In this document: piece after piece, positions 8,349 through 16,471 of the stretch | How the letters are laid out: every line of letters begins with the position of its first letter | How positions within the stretch are numbered: the first letter of the stretch is position 1 | NCBI GenBank assembly: GCA_947385425.1 | Contig: CANDKY010000023.1 | Span: 1 to 43,322, forward strand | Source of the DNA: an uncultured Lachnospiraceae bacterium | Lineage (GTDB): Bacteria; Bacillota; Clostridia; Lachnospirales; Lachnospiraceae | Length of the DNA: 43,322 nucleotides | Reading direction: 5' to 3' | Notes under the pieces: model-generated | What the model was told of the DNA's origin: nothing | What the model saw: only the letters and a program-made list of their open reading frames with translations | Databases searched by the model: none | Position numbers and translations under genes: made by a program

Positions 8349-8941
8349 AGATATTCCTCCAATTTCCCGTCAATCTGCCGATATGTATCCGCAAGACTGC
8401 CGCTGTTGTCAATCACGACCCCACAATGCCTCCGGTACTCCTCCTCCGAAAGCTGCCTTGCCAGAATCCCCGTTATCTTCTCATCACTATAAGAACGCGA
8501 CACCCTCAGCCGCTCCCTGCGAAGTGCCTCCGGCGCATAAATATACCAAAGCTCATCGACGATATCCTCATACCCATCCTCAATCAAAAGCGCCGCCTCC
8601 AGAAAAAGGAAATCCAGCCGCCCATCCTGCCTCTCCTGCCTGATAACCCCGAGAATATACTCCTTCACCGCCGGATGAATCACCCTGTTAACCGCCTTTA
8701 GCACCTCTTCATCCGCAAAAATCCTCTCCGCCATCGCAGCCCTGTCAATCCGCCCGTCCGCCGCCAATACACCCTCACCAAGCATTTCAACCAAAGCCCC
8801 GTAACACCCCTGCCCCGGCTCCTTCACCCGATGCGCCACCTCATCCGCCAAAACCACCCTGCAGTTATACCGCTCCCTGACATAATCCAACACCCTGGAC
8901 TTCCCACTCCCCACGCCCCCCGTAAACCCAATAATCCTCAT
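8345..8941 (-). CDS. coaE: Dephospho-CoA kinase
   Basis: This 198-residue enzyme phosphorylates dephospho-CoA at the 3'-hydroxyl, the last step of coenzyme A synthesis. The P-loop is GFTGGVGSGKS at the N terminus. The conserved LADEVAH, IHPAVKEYI and FLEAALLIEDGY segments of the family follow. The ATG at 8941 has GGGGGT upstream and matches the family N terminus; an in-frame TTG six codons earlier is less likely. The stop codon overlaps the GTG start of the FtsA-like gene. It lies downstream of polA, as in several Firmicutes, but separated by structured element copy B. Confidence 0.93.
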   Translation of the reverse strand: MRIIGFTGGVGSGKSRVLDYVRERYNCRVVLADEVAHRVKEPGQGCYGALVEMLGEGVLAADGRIDRAAMAERIFADEEVLKAVNRVIHPAVKEYILGVIRQERQDGRLDFLFLEAALLIEDGYEDIVDELWYIYAPEALRRERLRVSRSYSDEKITGILARQLSEEEYRRHCGVVIDNSGSLADTYRQIDGKLEEYL

Positions 8942-8950
8942 AAAAACCCC

Positions 8951-9075
8951 CAATGCCAACCTCTAAGCATCCCGTGGCGCTGCAGACCATATATCTCATC
9001 CGGACGCGCTTTCGCTCACCGGCAGACACAACGGTACTAACACTACATTACATGTAGTGCAGCGCCAAAACACCA
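8951..9075. repeat. Decayed copy of the family 1 MITE-like element
   Basis: The left terminus survives in altered form (CAATGCCAACCTCTAAGCAT). The interior, from GTGGCGCTGCAGACCATATA through GGCAGACACAACGGTACTAA, matches the copies at 1780 and 34755. The right half is lost and replaced by a small hairpin (CACTAC...GTAGTG, about 9041-9059). It lies in the polA-coaE gap. Confidence 0.7.
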
Positions 9076-9124
9076 CAAAACCCACACCACCCAAACCCAA
9101 AAAACACCGCCAAATAAATTCCCA

Positions 9125-9302
9125 TACAAATGCCGCCCCGAGCGGCACCCCCAAAAACCCCCCGCAGCAACCTGGAAGAATGCCCTCTTTCCGGGCATTC
9201 TTCCGCGCGAAACGGATTTGCAATGCAATGCTATGCATTGTATTGCAAATCCCAGAAGTTCTTAGGCTGCGTACTTTGCAGCCTTAGAACTTCTTTTCGC
9301 GC
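9125..9302 (-). repeat. Gene-3'-end structured element, copy B
   Basis: It begins two bases after the polA stop codon. The outer stem is GCGCGAAA (9205-9212) with TTTCGCGC (9295-9302). It encloses the AGAAGTTCT hairpin and a long GGATTTGCAATGC hairpin. The outside hairpin (9174-9204) has GGAAGAATGCCC arms. Compared with copy A, the outer stem has GC pairs in place of GT/AC pairs on both sides, and the outside hairpin has compensating changes. It ends in a small GC-rich stem near 9131-9147. With the decayed MITE it fills the whole 8942-9304 gap. Confidence 0.72.
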
Positions 9303-9304
9303 TC

Positions 9305-11959
9305 CTATTTGGCCTCATACCAATTCCGTCCCACATGCATATCAATTTCCAGGCTGACCGCCAGGTCTGCCGCCGCCTTCATCTCCGTCTCCAATATCCG
9401 CGCCACCGCTTCAACCTCATCCCCGGCCGTCTCAATCAAAAGCTCATCATGCACCTGCAGGATCAGCCGGGACTTAAGCCCCTCCTCCCGCAGCCGTTTC
9501 CAGACCCTGATCATGGCAATCTTGATAATATCCGCCGCCGTCCCCTGGATCGGGGAATTCATCGCCACCCTCTCCCCGAAAGAACGCTGCATGAAATTAC
9601 TGGAACCAAGCTCCGGTATCGGCCTCCTGCGCCCGAACATCGTCAGGACATAACCCTCCTTCTTCGCCTTTTCCACCTGCTTATCAAGAAAAGCCTTCAC
9701 GCCCGGATAAGTAGCGAAATACTGCTCGATATACTCCGCCGCCTCTTTCTTTGATATACTCAAATCCTGGCTCAGCCCAAAAGAACTGATACCGTAAACA
9801 ATGCCGAAATTTACCGCCTTCGCATTCCTCCGCTGCAGATCCGTCACCTCTTCAAACGGGGTATGGAACACCTTCGAAGCCGTAATCCGGTGGATATCCT
9901 CATCCATACGGTACGCCTCAATCAACTGCTCATCCCCCGACATATGGGCAAGCACCCGCAGCTCTATCTGCGAATAATCCGCATCGGTAAAGACAAACCC
10001 CTCTTTGGGCACAAACACCTTCCGGATCAGCCGCCCCAGTTCCATCCGCATCGGGATATTCTGTAAATTAGGCTCCGTAGAACTGATACGCCCCGTCGCG
10101 GTTATTGTCTGGTTGAAATTACTGTGTATCCTGCAATCCTCCCCGATATAAGCCGCCAGCCCCTCCGCATACGTAGACTTAAGCTTTGCCAGACCCCTGT
10201 ACTCCAATATTTCCGCCACAATCGGATAGTCCGGCGCCAGTTTTTCCAGCACGTCAGCCGCCGTGGAATACCCCGTCTTCGTCTTCTTCCCGCCCGGGAG
10301 CTGCATCTTCCCAAATAAAATTTCCCCTAACTGCTTCGGAGAATTAATATTGAAATCCGAATCCGCCTTTTTGTGTATACTCTCCTCAAGCTCCGCAATC
10401 CTGCCGTTGAGCGCCTCCCCGTAAGCCTTCAGTTCATCCGGCTTAACCATCACGCCCTCCTGCTCCATATCATACAGCACACGGGAAAGCGGCATCTCTA
10501 TTTCCTCCATCAGCCGCTGCATTCCGCCCTGCGCCAGCTTCTCCCGCAGGACCGGGGCCGCCGTCCACTCCACATAAACAAGGGAACAGGCATACCTGGC
10601 CAGCTCCTCCCCCTTTTCCTCCGCCGCATTCCGGAACGAACCCTTCCCAAAGAGCTGCGCCCTCCCCGGAACCATCAGCCCCAGATACTCATTGGCGATA
10701 TCCTCCGGCGCATAATCGCTTTTCAGCGGGTTAAACAAATACGCCGCTATCAAAATATCGAACATTTTCCCCGTATCCGCCGTTTTCAGGTACCCGTACT
10801 TCTTCTTTATGTCAAAGGTCACAAGGCATACCCGGCCCGCCGCCTCAGCCAGCTTCCCGGCCATATACCCCTTTGTCAGAAATCCCCCTGCCTTAATAAA
10901 ATAAACCTCTTTCTCCCCAAAGGCCAAAGCCAGCCCTACAAAATCCTCTTCTTTCCCGCTGTCCTCTATCACATCAAAAGCCACGGTATCTTCAGCCCCC
11001 GCCCCTGCCAGTTTCCCAAACACTTCCTCCGCCAGGGCAAAGTCCGCCACTTCCTTAAAACAATCGGAATAATCCTCCTTCCGGTCCGTTATTCCGTTCC
11101 CAAAACGGCCCAGCATATTTTTAAAGCCCAGCCGTTGAAACTGCTTATAAGCCTCCTCCGTGTAAAAATCCCCCACCTTTGCATCCTGATAATCAAAATC
11201 AAAATCCCCGTTTACCTCAATCGTCGCCAGCACCTTGCTCAAATCCGCCAGCTCCTTATTGGCAATCAGCGATTCCCGCACCGACTTCCTGCCCACCTCG
11301 TCCACATGGGCATAAAGATTGTCCAGCGAACCAAACTGCAGCATCAGTTCCGTGGCAGTTTTCTCCCCCACCTTCGGCACACCGGGGATATTATCCGCCG
11401 TATCCCCCATCAACGCTTTCAAATCAATAAACTGGATCGGATTCACCTTGTATTTCGCTTCCACATCCGCCGCATAATAATCCTCAACCTCAGTCCTTCC
11501 GCCCTTCGTCTTCGGTATCCGTATCTTAATACGCTCCGTAGCTATCTGCAGCAAATCGCGGTCGCCGGAAACAAGCGTCACCTCCAGCCCTTCCTTTTCC
11601 GACCTTTTGGCCAGAGTACCAAGAATATCGTCCGCTTCCAGCCCCGCTTTTTCCACCGTCTTAATCCCCATGGCCTGCAGCACTTCCCGTATAACCGGGA
11701 CCTGCTCCCGCAATTCCTCCGGCATAGGCTTCCTCGTCCCCTTGTACTGCGCATATAGTTCATGGCGGAACGTAGGGGCATGCACATCAAATGCCACCGC
11801 CAGATACTGGGGGGATTCCTCCTCCAGAATTTTAAACATAATATTTAAGAAGCCATACACCGCATTGGTATGCAGCCCCTCCGCATTGCTCAAATCCGGC
11901 ACCCCGTAAAACGCCCTGTTTAAGATACTGTGCCCGTCAATCAATACAATTTTTTCCAT
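9305..11959 (-). CDS. polA: DNA polymerase I
   Basis: This 884-residue enzyme fills repair gaps and replaces RNA primers. The N-terminal 5' nuclease domain (about 1-290) has LIDGHSILNRAFY, acidic metal ligands in EADDILGTL and SGDRDLLQI, and MGDTADNIPGVPKVGEKTA. A middle 3'-5' exonuclease-like domain (about 310-480) reads AFDVIEDSG where active enzymes have AFDTE, so the second metal-binding acidic residue is missing and proofreading is probably inactive, as in other Gram-positive Pol I. The polymerase domain has TDADYSQIELRVLAH (motif A), RRNAKAVNFGIVYG (motif B) and LQVHDELLIE (motif C). The ATG at 11959 has AGGCAGGACAG upstream. A 19-base near-palindrome in the leader (12014-12050) might be regulatory. 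Confidence 0.96.
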   Translation of the reverse strand: MEKIVLIDGHSILNRAFYGVPDLSNAEGLHTNAVYGFLNIMFKILEEESPQYLAVAFDVHAPTFRHELYAQYKGTRKPMPEELREQVPVIREVLQAMGIKTVEKAGLEADDILGTLAKRSEKEGLEVTLVSGDRDLLQIATERIKIRIPKTKGGRTEVEDYYAADVEAKYKVNPIQFIDLKALMGDTADNIPGVPKVGEKTATELMLQFGSLDNLYAHVDEVGRKSVRESLIANKELADLSKVLATIEVNGDFDFDYQDAKVGDFYTEEAYKQFQRLGFKNMLGRFGNGITDRKEDYSDCFKEVADFALAEEVFGKLAGAGAEDTVAFDVIEDSGKEEDFVGLALAFGEKEVYFIKAGGFLTKGYMAGKLAEAAGRVCLVTFDIKKKYGYLKTADTGKMFDILIAAYLFNPLKSDYAPEDIANEYLGLMVPGRAQLFGKGSFRNAAEEKGEELARYACSLVYVEWTAAPVLREKLAQGGMQRLMEEIEMPLSRVLYDMEQEGVMVKPDELKAYGEALNGRIAELEESIHKKADSDFNINSPKQLGEILFGKMQLPGGKKTKTGYSTAADVLEKLAPDYPIVAEILEYRGLAKLKSTYAEGLAAYIGEDCRIHSNFNQTITATGRISSTEPNLQNIPMRMELGRLIRKVFVPKEGFVFTDADYSQIELRVLAHMSGDEQLIEAYRMDEDIHRITASKVFHTPFEEVTDLQRRNAKAVNFGIVYGISSFGLSQDLSISKKEAAEYIEQYFATYPGVKAFLDKQVEKAKKEGYVLTMFGRRRPIPELGSSNFMQRSFGERVAMNSPIQGTAADIIKIAMIRVWKRLREEGLKSRLILQVHDELLIETAGDEVEAVARILETEMKAAADLAVSLEIDMHVGRNWYEAK

Positions 11960-12013
11960 CTGTCCTGCCTTCCACATATTTTACATAAACCCAATCCGCC
12001 ATTCCCCGGAAAT

Positions 12014-12050
12014 TATACTGACGGCCGAAAAGACTGACCGCCAGTATAAA
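12014..12050. promoter_or_regulatory. Inverted repeat in the polA leader
   Basis: TTATACTG and CAGTATAA flank GG...CC pairs and a loop of about 13 bases. It lies between the zinc-finger protein gene and polA, about 55 bases upstream of the polA start. On the minus strand its distal arm ends in TATAAT, which could double as a -10 box, but no convincing -35 is visible. Confidence 0.35.
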
Positions 12051-12159
12051 GTTATGCACACAGCCTCATAAGGAAATATGCCGCTTCGCGGCTGCGGCTG
12101 GCGCGATAACACAGGAACTTCAAAAAGGAGTACCGGTAACGCAAATAACACGCTCCGGA

Positions 12160-12483
12160 TTACGTCACAAGCACCATGACAATAATAGCCGCAATCGTTA
12201 TAATCGCCAGAATTTCCACCCCATATACAAGATAATGAAGCCATTGGTAAAATACCATCTTCCGTTCCACATCCGCCAACTGCCTGTCCAGTTCGCTTTT
12301 CAGGTCAAATGTCTTGCCGTCTTCCAGCCGTGCCATGCCCTCCTGCACAAGGAACTGTATACTGAGTTCCTCCTTACAGTCCTTACAGCAGGAAATATGC
12401 CCGAGGAAATTTTTCAGCTCCCGCCCGCTCAGCTCATCGTTCAGGAAATCCGACATCTTCTTATTCGCTTCTTTACAATCCAT
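12160..12483 (-). CDS. Membrane-anchored zinc-finger protein, anti-sigma-factor-like
   Basis: This is a 107-residue protein. The N-terminal part carries a putative zinc-finger motif of the anti-sigma type: His in FLGHISC followed by CCKDC (HxxxCxxC pattern). A central amphipathic segment and one C-terminal transmembrane helix (about 84-105, GVEILAIITIAAIIVMVLV) complete the protein. Such proteins hold ECF sigma factors at the membrane. No sigma factor gene is adjacent, so this is an orphan or a relative with another partner. The start at 12483 is preceded by GGGGGAGATGCT, a good ribosome binding site. It lies 48 bases downstream of the Uma2 gene and may be cotranscribed with it. Confidence 0.75.
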   Translation of the reverse strand: MDCKEANKKMSDFLNDELSGRELKNFLGHISCCKDCKEELSIQFLVQEGMARLEDGKTFDLKSELDRQLADVERKMVFYQWLHYLVYGVEILAIITIAAIIVMVLVT

Positions 12484-12531
12484 AGCATCTCCCCCGTAAC
12501 CGGGCAGGTGAAAAGCCGCTCTCCTCCGCCC

Positions 12532-13107
12532 TTATTCCGAAAATACCTTGGCCAATTCAATAAAACACCCGTCAAGCACATTGACTTTTGCCACGTCCCT
12601 GCACCCGTAATCCTCACAGATACGGAAAAAACCGCTGCTATCCAACAAGAACACCTGTACCGACCTGTTCTCCGGATCCACAATCCAGTATTCCCGGACA
12701 CCTGCCTGCTGATAAAGGTTCAGCTTCACAAGCCGGTCGTGCCGGAGGGATGAGGGAGAAAGGACTTCAACAACCATATCCGGCGCTCCCCTGCACCCAT
12801 ACTTATCCAGCTTGCCCCTGTCACATACCACGGAAATATCCGGCTCCACCACCGAATCCACCTCCTCCGGCCTTTCGCCGTCCTGCTCAAACAGCCGGAC
12901 GGCGAAAGGGGCGGGATAGGCCCTGCACTGTTTTCCTTCCAGATAATTGCCAAGCTGCCGCCCGATTTCAAAACAAATCCCCTGATGGATTCTGGATGGT
13001 GTAGCCATCCTGTACGCCTCACCGTTGATGAGTTCGATACGCTCATCCCCCTCCAGCGAGAGGACATCCGCAAACGTATAACCGTTTTTTTGGGCTGGTA
13101 ATGCCAT
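12532..13107 (-). CDS. Uma2 family nuclease-like protein (DUF820)
   Basis: This 191-residue protein has the Uma2 (DUF820) restriction-endonuclease-like fold. Diagnostic segments are RIELINGEAY, ATPSRIHQGI, RAYPAPFAVRL, the acidic VEPDISVVCD, APDMVVEVLSPSS and REYWIVDPENRSV. The PD and ExLSPS residues form a PD-(D/E)XK-type site. The biological role of this very common family is not established. GGAGGAATGGAAGG precedes the ATG at 13107; another plausible start with GGAGGGTATT is the ATG at 13152. A second full copy lies at 35122 and a remnant at 22978. Confidence 0.82.
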   Translation of the reverse strand: MALPAQKNGYTFADVLSLEGDERIELINGEAYRMATPSRIHQGICFEIGRQLGNYLEGKQCRAYPAPFAVRLFEQDGERPEEVDSVVEPDISVVCDRGKLDKYGCRGAPDMVVEVLSPSSLRHDRLVKLNLYQQAGVREYWIVDPENRSVQVFLLDSSGFFRICEDYGCRDVAKVNVLDGCFIELAKVFSE

Positions 13108-13255
13108 CCTTCCATTCCTCCTTCCCAACTGCTGCCCGCCGCTGCCGCACATAATACCCTCCGTAATCTTCATCGCATTCCGGTTAACATTATAGCATGG
13201 ACCCGGCTTTAATTCAACCAAACCATATCCTTTTTATGTCTGCCGATATCCCGGA

Positions 13256-13631
13256 TTACAGTTCACTCCCAATGTCATTAACTTAAGTGGGTGTGGTTCA
13301 CAGGCCGGAGCCTGTTTTGCTTTCGGAGGGGCATGTCCTGTCTTTTTGCATCGTTTTGGATGGGGTTTTACTAAACAGAAGATGACATGTTTTGGTACAG
13401 GCCGGGTCGGCTGTGAAGGGCATCCATGCCCGACACAGCCTAAAATGGCCATCCATGGCCATTTTCCCCTAGGTTTTCCGATCTTCTGTTAAGTAAAACC
13501 TCCATCCAAAACGATGCAAAAAGACAGGACATGCCCCTCCGAAAGCAAAGCAGGCTCCTGGTTTTTGGTTAACTTAAACTTTTGAGTTTTGCCGAAAACC
13601 TTAAGTTAATGACATTGGGAGTGAACTGTAA
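13256..13631. repeat. 376-bp palindrome with family 1 termini
   Basis: Outer arms 13256-13287 and 13600-13631 are perfect 32-base inverted repeats containing CAATGTCATTAACTTAAG. Inner arms of about 77 bases (13307-13383 and 13481-13558) pair almost completely, sharing CTTTCGGAGGGGCATGTCCT and TTGCATCGTTTTGGATGG. The centre has two small hairpins, GGGCATCCATGCCC and AAAATGGCCATCCATGGCCA. It fills the gap before the Uma2 gene and ends 13 bases from the transglutaminase stop codon. I see no coding sequence. The rest of the 13108-13644 gap is the Uma2 leader. Confidence 0.85.
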
Positions 13632-13644
13632 CTATTCCGGAATG

Positions 13645-15384
13645 TTACTGCTGCCCCGTTTGGAATTCTATATTATGGTGAAGCAGGAAACGCCCGTCCC
13701 GCAAGGGTTCCGCCTCGATATCCACGTTGCAGCCTGTCATACCCAAATCCGCAAAAACCTGATCCATATACCCGGCGGAATAAGCATCGCTGTCATAGGC
13801 GTCATAACATTGCAGCCAGAGCCGTTCACTGTCCACCACATTCTGGAAGGAACAGGAGCCGCCGTTTGCTATAATCTGCCGATAACAGTCCGCATAATAT
13901 GCCTTTATATCCTGCAGCACATCCTCCTCCTTAAACCCGGCATCCGCCAATGTCCTGGCATCGCTCCTGTAGCTCTCCTGCCCGGGCTGGCGCGGGCTGC
14001 TTTCCAGATTGGCATACCGTGTACCGTTACATGCCGGAAGGTTCACGGACAGGTCTTCCCTCCTGTGGTTTTCGTTAAATTCTTCATCCGTCTTATTAAA
14101 AAAGTCAAACGTATTCGGATCCGTATCGTCCCAGGTGGCGTCCGCATTATAATACTCGCCCCCTAACTGTACGATATTCCACGCATGCGCCTCCCCTGCA
14201 TAACCGGTACAGTAATAACACGGAATCCCCAGTTCCATCATAAGATGCTGAAAAGAACGGGCATAACCGGCACATACGGTCTTGCCGTTTACCAGTCCGC
14301 TGTATGTACTCTGGTTTAACGGCGCCCTCAGGTCATATTGTATTCTGTCAAGCAGAGCATTGTGGATATATACCTCCACTTCATAATCCGTGTCCAGCCT
14401 TCTGGCGCCTGAAAGGATGGATTCCGCCTCTTCGCGGAACCTGGCTTTCGCCGAATCCAGATCATCGATAAGCTCGTTAAACTCCAGACTGATTTCCACA
14501 CAGTTCCCCTTCCTGTCAAACTTTCCCCGGTAAGCGGAATCCAGCCAGAAAAGAGCCGGCTGATCATTGAAAACCGCCATAAATACATTCTTCAGTTCCT
14601 CCTGGGACACTTCCTCCACCGGGTTAAAAATGCGGTTTACCGCCTCCGTATTGGCATAAATCTGACGGTATACCGCTTTCTGCCTATCGTTTAGCATCGC
14701 ATAATAAGGGTAAAATACCGGGTCAAAGTCCAGCCCTTCCCCTGTTTCCCCATAAGTATACTGCTCCCGCAGTTTTTCTGCCTCTTTGTCGTCTATCTGC
14801 TCGGTTTCCCCCTGTACCGGCACATAACCGCCCCTGCCTGCCACGGATTCCGGCGCCTTTGTCCCCGCCCGTCCTGCCGCCTCCTCCGTCCTGCCGCCTG
14901 CCCTGTTACCCTGTCCGGCAGGCGAAGAACCGCCGCCAAGCCCAAGCACTTCGTCGGAAGTCTTCCCCCCGCCGCCGTTTCCTTGCGCCGGTACGGCTCC
15001 TGCTCCTGCGCCCGGTGCGGAAGATGCTGCATCCACTGTCCCATCCGCCCCTGCCGCGCCCCCGGGCATCCCGCCGTTTTTTCCGTCTGCCGCTGTTCCG
15101 GCGCCCGTCACATTTCCTTCATTTACTGCGCCTGACCCGCTTCCTTCTTTTGCCGCGCCCGGCTCATTTCCTTCATTTACTGCACCCGGCCCGTTTCCTT
15201 CTTTTGCCGTGTCCGGCGCATCCGTCCCTACACCGTCCTGCCCTTCCTCCGCACCCGGCTTTCCCCTGTCCGCATACAACAATCCCGATACCTTATCCGC
15301 CAAATCCGGCTGGAAAGCACAGGCAATAATAAACAGACTGAGCAGCGACAATACTCCCAATATCCCATACAGTACCTTTTTCAC
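13645..15384 (-). CDS. Secreted or membrane-anchored transglutaminase-like protein
   Basis: This 579-residue protein has a transglutaminase/protease-like core acting outside the membrane. The N-terminal hydrophobic segment (residues 4-23) is a signal peptide or anchor, and its Ala-Cys end could be a lipobox-like site (weak). A Gly/Ala/Glu-rich linker (about 40-190) includes tandem near-repeats of NEGNEPGAAKEGS type. The catalytic triad is visible as Cys371 in KTVCAGYARSF, His400 in GEAHAWNIV and Asp415 in NADATWDD. The start is GTG at 15384, eight bases after GGGAGG; an ATG fifteen codons earlier lacks a ribosome binding site. Related proteins process or crosslink cell-surface material. The substrate is unknown. 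Confidence 0.8.
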   Translation of the reverse strand: MKKVLYGILGVLSLLSLFIIACAFQPDLADKVSGLLYADRGKPGAEEGQDGVGTDAPDTAKEGNGPGAVNEGNEPGAAKEGSGSGAVNEGNVTGAGTAADGKNGGMPGGAAGADGTVDAASSAPGAGAGAVPAQGNGGGGKTSDEVLGLGGGSSPAGQGNRAGGRTEEAAGRAGTKAPESVAGRGGYVPVQGETEQIDDKEAEKLREQYTYGETGEGLDFDPVFYPYYAMLNDRQKAVYRQIYANTEAVNRIFNPVEEVSQEELKNVFMAVFNDQPALFWLDSAYRGKFDRKGNCVEISLEFNELIDDLDSAKARFREEAESILSGARRLDTDYEVEVYIHNALLDRIQYDLRAPLNQSTYSGLVNGKTVCAGYARSFQHLMMELGIPCYYCTGYAGEAHAWNIVQLGGEYYNADATWDDTDPNTFDFFNKTDEEFNENHRREDLSVNLPACNGTRYANLESSPRQPGQESYRSDARTLADAGFKEEDVLQDIKAYYADCYRQIIANGGSCSFQNVVDSERLWLQCYDAYDSDAYSAGYMDQVFADLGMTGCNVDIEAEPLRDGRFLLHHNIEFQTGQQ

Positions 15385-15567
15385 AGGCAAAACCTCCCTT
15401 ATCTTAAGAACAGTATGCAGGCCCTCCATTGTTGTGCCTGACCCCTTTTTCCCTTTTTGAACACAAAAAACTGCTTACAGATCCGATTATAAAATATTTA
15501 CCTGCCGCCCGCAATACATAATTTAATGCATATTTCCTGTTGCACTGCCGCCTGGCCTCTGCTATAA

Positions 15568-15736
15568 TATACTGCGGATCGCCGGAATTTGCAGTAACGC
15601 AATCCGAAAGGAACCTGGCTGGCTTTCTGCAGCCGGGGCATACTGTAAATTTAAAGAACTGTGCAGAAATAACTTGTGCAAGACAAGTAAATTGCATAAG
15701 TTATTTATACACAGTTCCTGACTGGTGCGCAGTATA
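15568..15736 (+). repeat. Family 3 MITE-like element split by an inserted hairpin
   Basis: Termini are TATACTGC (15568) and GCAGTATA (to 15736), with inner AATTTGCAGTA...TACTGTAAATTT repeats. Compared with the intact copy at 17239-17337, about 65-70 extra bases lie between TACTGTAAATTT and ACTGGTGCGCAGTATA. The extra part is an almost perfect hairpin: arms 15656-15681 and 15692-15717 (GAACTGTGCAGAAATAACTT type) with a 10-base loop. The rest of the 15385-15772 gap holds the transglutaminase leader and the leader of the next gene. Confidence 0.72.
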
Positions 15737-15772
15737 AATACCGGTTATCAAGATTTTACATAGGAGCGTCGT

Positions 15773-16219
15773 ATGGCAGTCAAAAAGCAGTTTCCAAAAA
15801 GCATATATTCCATATTGCTCATAACCGTGCTTCTTTTCGGAACATGCCTCGGGAATATCCAGACGGTTCTGGGGGCCGTTTATGCCCTATCGGCCTCTTT
15901 TGATGCGCCGAACAGGGAAAATGCGGCAATCCGGCCTGCAGGTGAAACCCTTCCTGTCCAGCATTTCCTGACCGACAGGAATGCCGGCAGCCGGAAAACA
16001 GCCATAGACGGCAAACGCTCCTCCCAGAAAACAATCCTGCGTCTTGGCAGGATTATTTCCTGTCTCCTTTTTTCCGGCAGGCAGGCAGATGCAGAACGAT
16101 ACATCTTTTCATACTTTACAGCCAACCGCTCCATCCCGGCGCGTTTGGCCCATATAGTCATTATCGGTTATATCCATCTAAAAGACGGGCAAAAATCCTG
16201 TATTTCTTTTTTACCTTAG
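15773..16219 (+). CDS. Small secreted or membrane protein, unknown function
   Basis: This is a 148-residue protein I do not recognise. It has a basic N terminus (MAVKKQFPKS), a hydrophobic segment at about 12-38 ending near VLGAVYALSA that looks like a signal peptide or anchor, and an otherwise basic body with no obvious domain. GGAGCGTCGT directly precedes the ATG, a good ribosome binding site. It is the first gene of a short plus-strand unit with the 47-residue protein that follows. The composition and orientation differ from the neighbouring minus-strand housekeeping genes. Confidence 0.55.
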   Translation: MAVKKQFPKSIYSILLITVLLFGTCLGNIQTVLGAVYALSASFDAPNRENAAIRPAGETLPVQHFLTDRNAGSRKTAIDGKRSSQKTILRLGRIISCLLFSGRQADAERYIFSYFTANRSIPARLAHIVIIGYIHLKDGQKSCISFLP

Positions 16220-16273
16220 AACTTACCCATTAATTATCACTGAAAGCTGCACAAGGCTTAGAAAAGAGGAAAA

Positions 16274-16417
16274 ATGAATATAGGAATGTATCTTTTGATT
16301 TTCTTTGGGGGCGCTACAGGGCTGCTCTCTACTTTGTTTATCGTTGTTTCCCTGTTTTGGACTATTGGATATAAAATTTTCCGTAAAATAAAATACAAGG
16401 CTTCTCTTTATGATTAA
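16274..16417 (+). CDS. 47-residue single-pass membrane protein
   Basis: A short frame encodes MNIGMYLLIFFGGATG, a hydrophobic span of about 30 residues, and a basic tail (YKIFRKIKYKASLYD). AGAGGA lies four bases before the ATG. The hydrophobic helix with a lysine/arginine-rich cytoplasmic end resembles small regulatory membrane peptides or toxin-like peptides, but I cannot assign a family. It ends shortly before a strong terminator at 16432. The clean ribosome binding site and terminator argue for a real gene. Confidence 0.55.
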   Translation: MNIGMYLLIFFGGATGLLSTLFIVVSLFWTIGYKIFRKIKYKASLYD

Positions 16418-16431
16418 GTCAGATTAAATTA

Positions 16432-16471
16432 ATGCGCTCCCGAGCCTTGCAATTCCCGGGAGCGCATTTTC
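16432..16471. terminator. Bidirectional rho-independent terminator
   Basis: An 11-bp GC-rich stem (ATGCGCTCCCG with CGGGAGCGCAT) is followed by TTTT on the plus strand. It sits between the 47-residue protein gene and the convergent rsuA stop codon. Confidence 0.85.

Noticed and set aside
10373-11758. A 461-codon plus-strand open frame opposite polA, and similar long antisense frames opposite the PFL, FtsA-like and metallo-hydrolase genes
   Set aside because: They are antisense to certain genes, have no ribosome binding site or recognisable domain, and are rich in His, Arg and Pro, as expected from reading the complement of a GC-biased gene.
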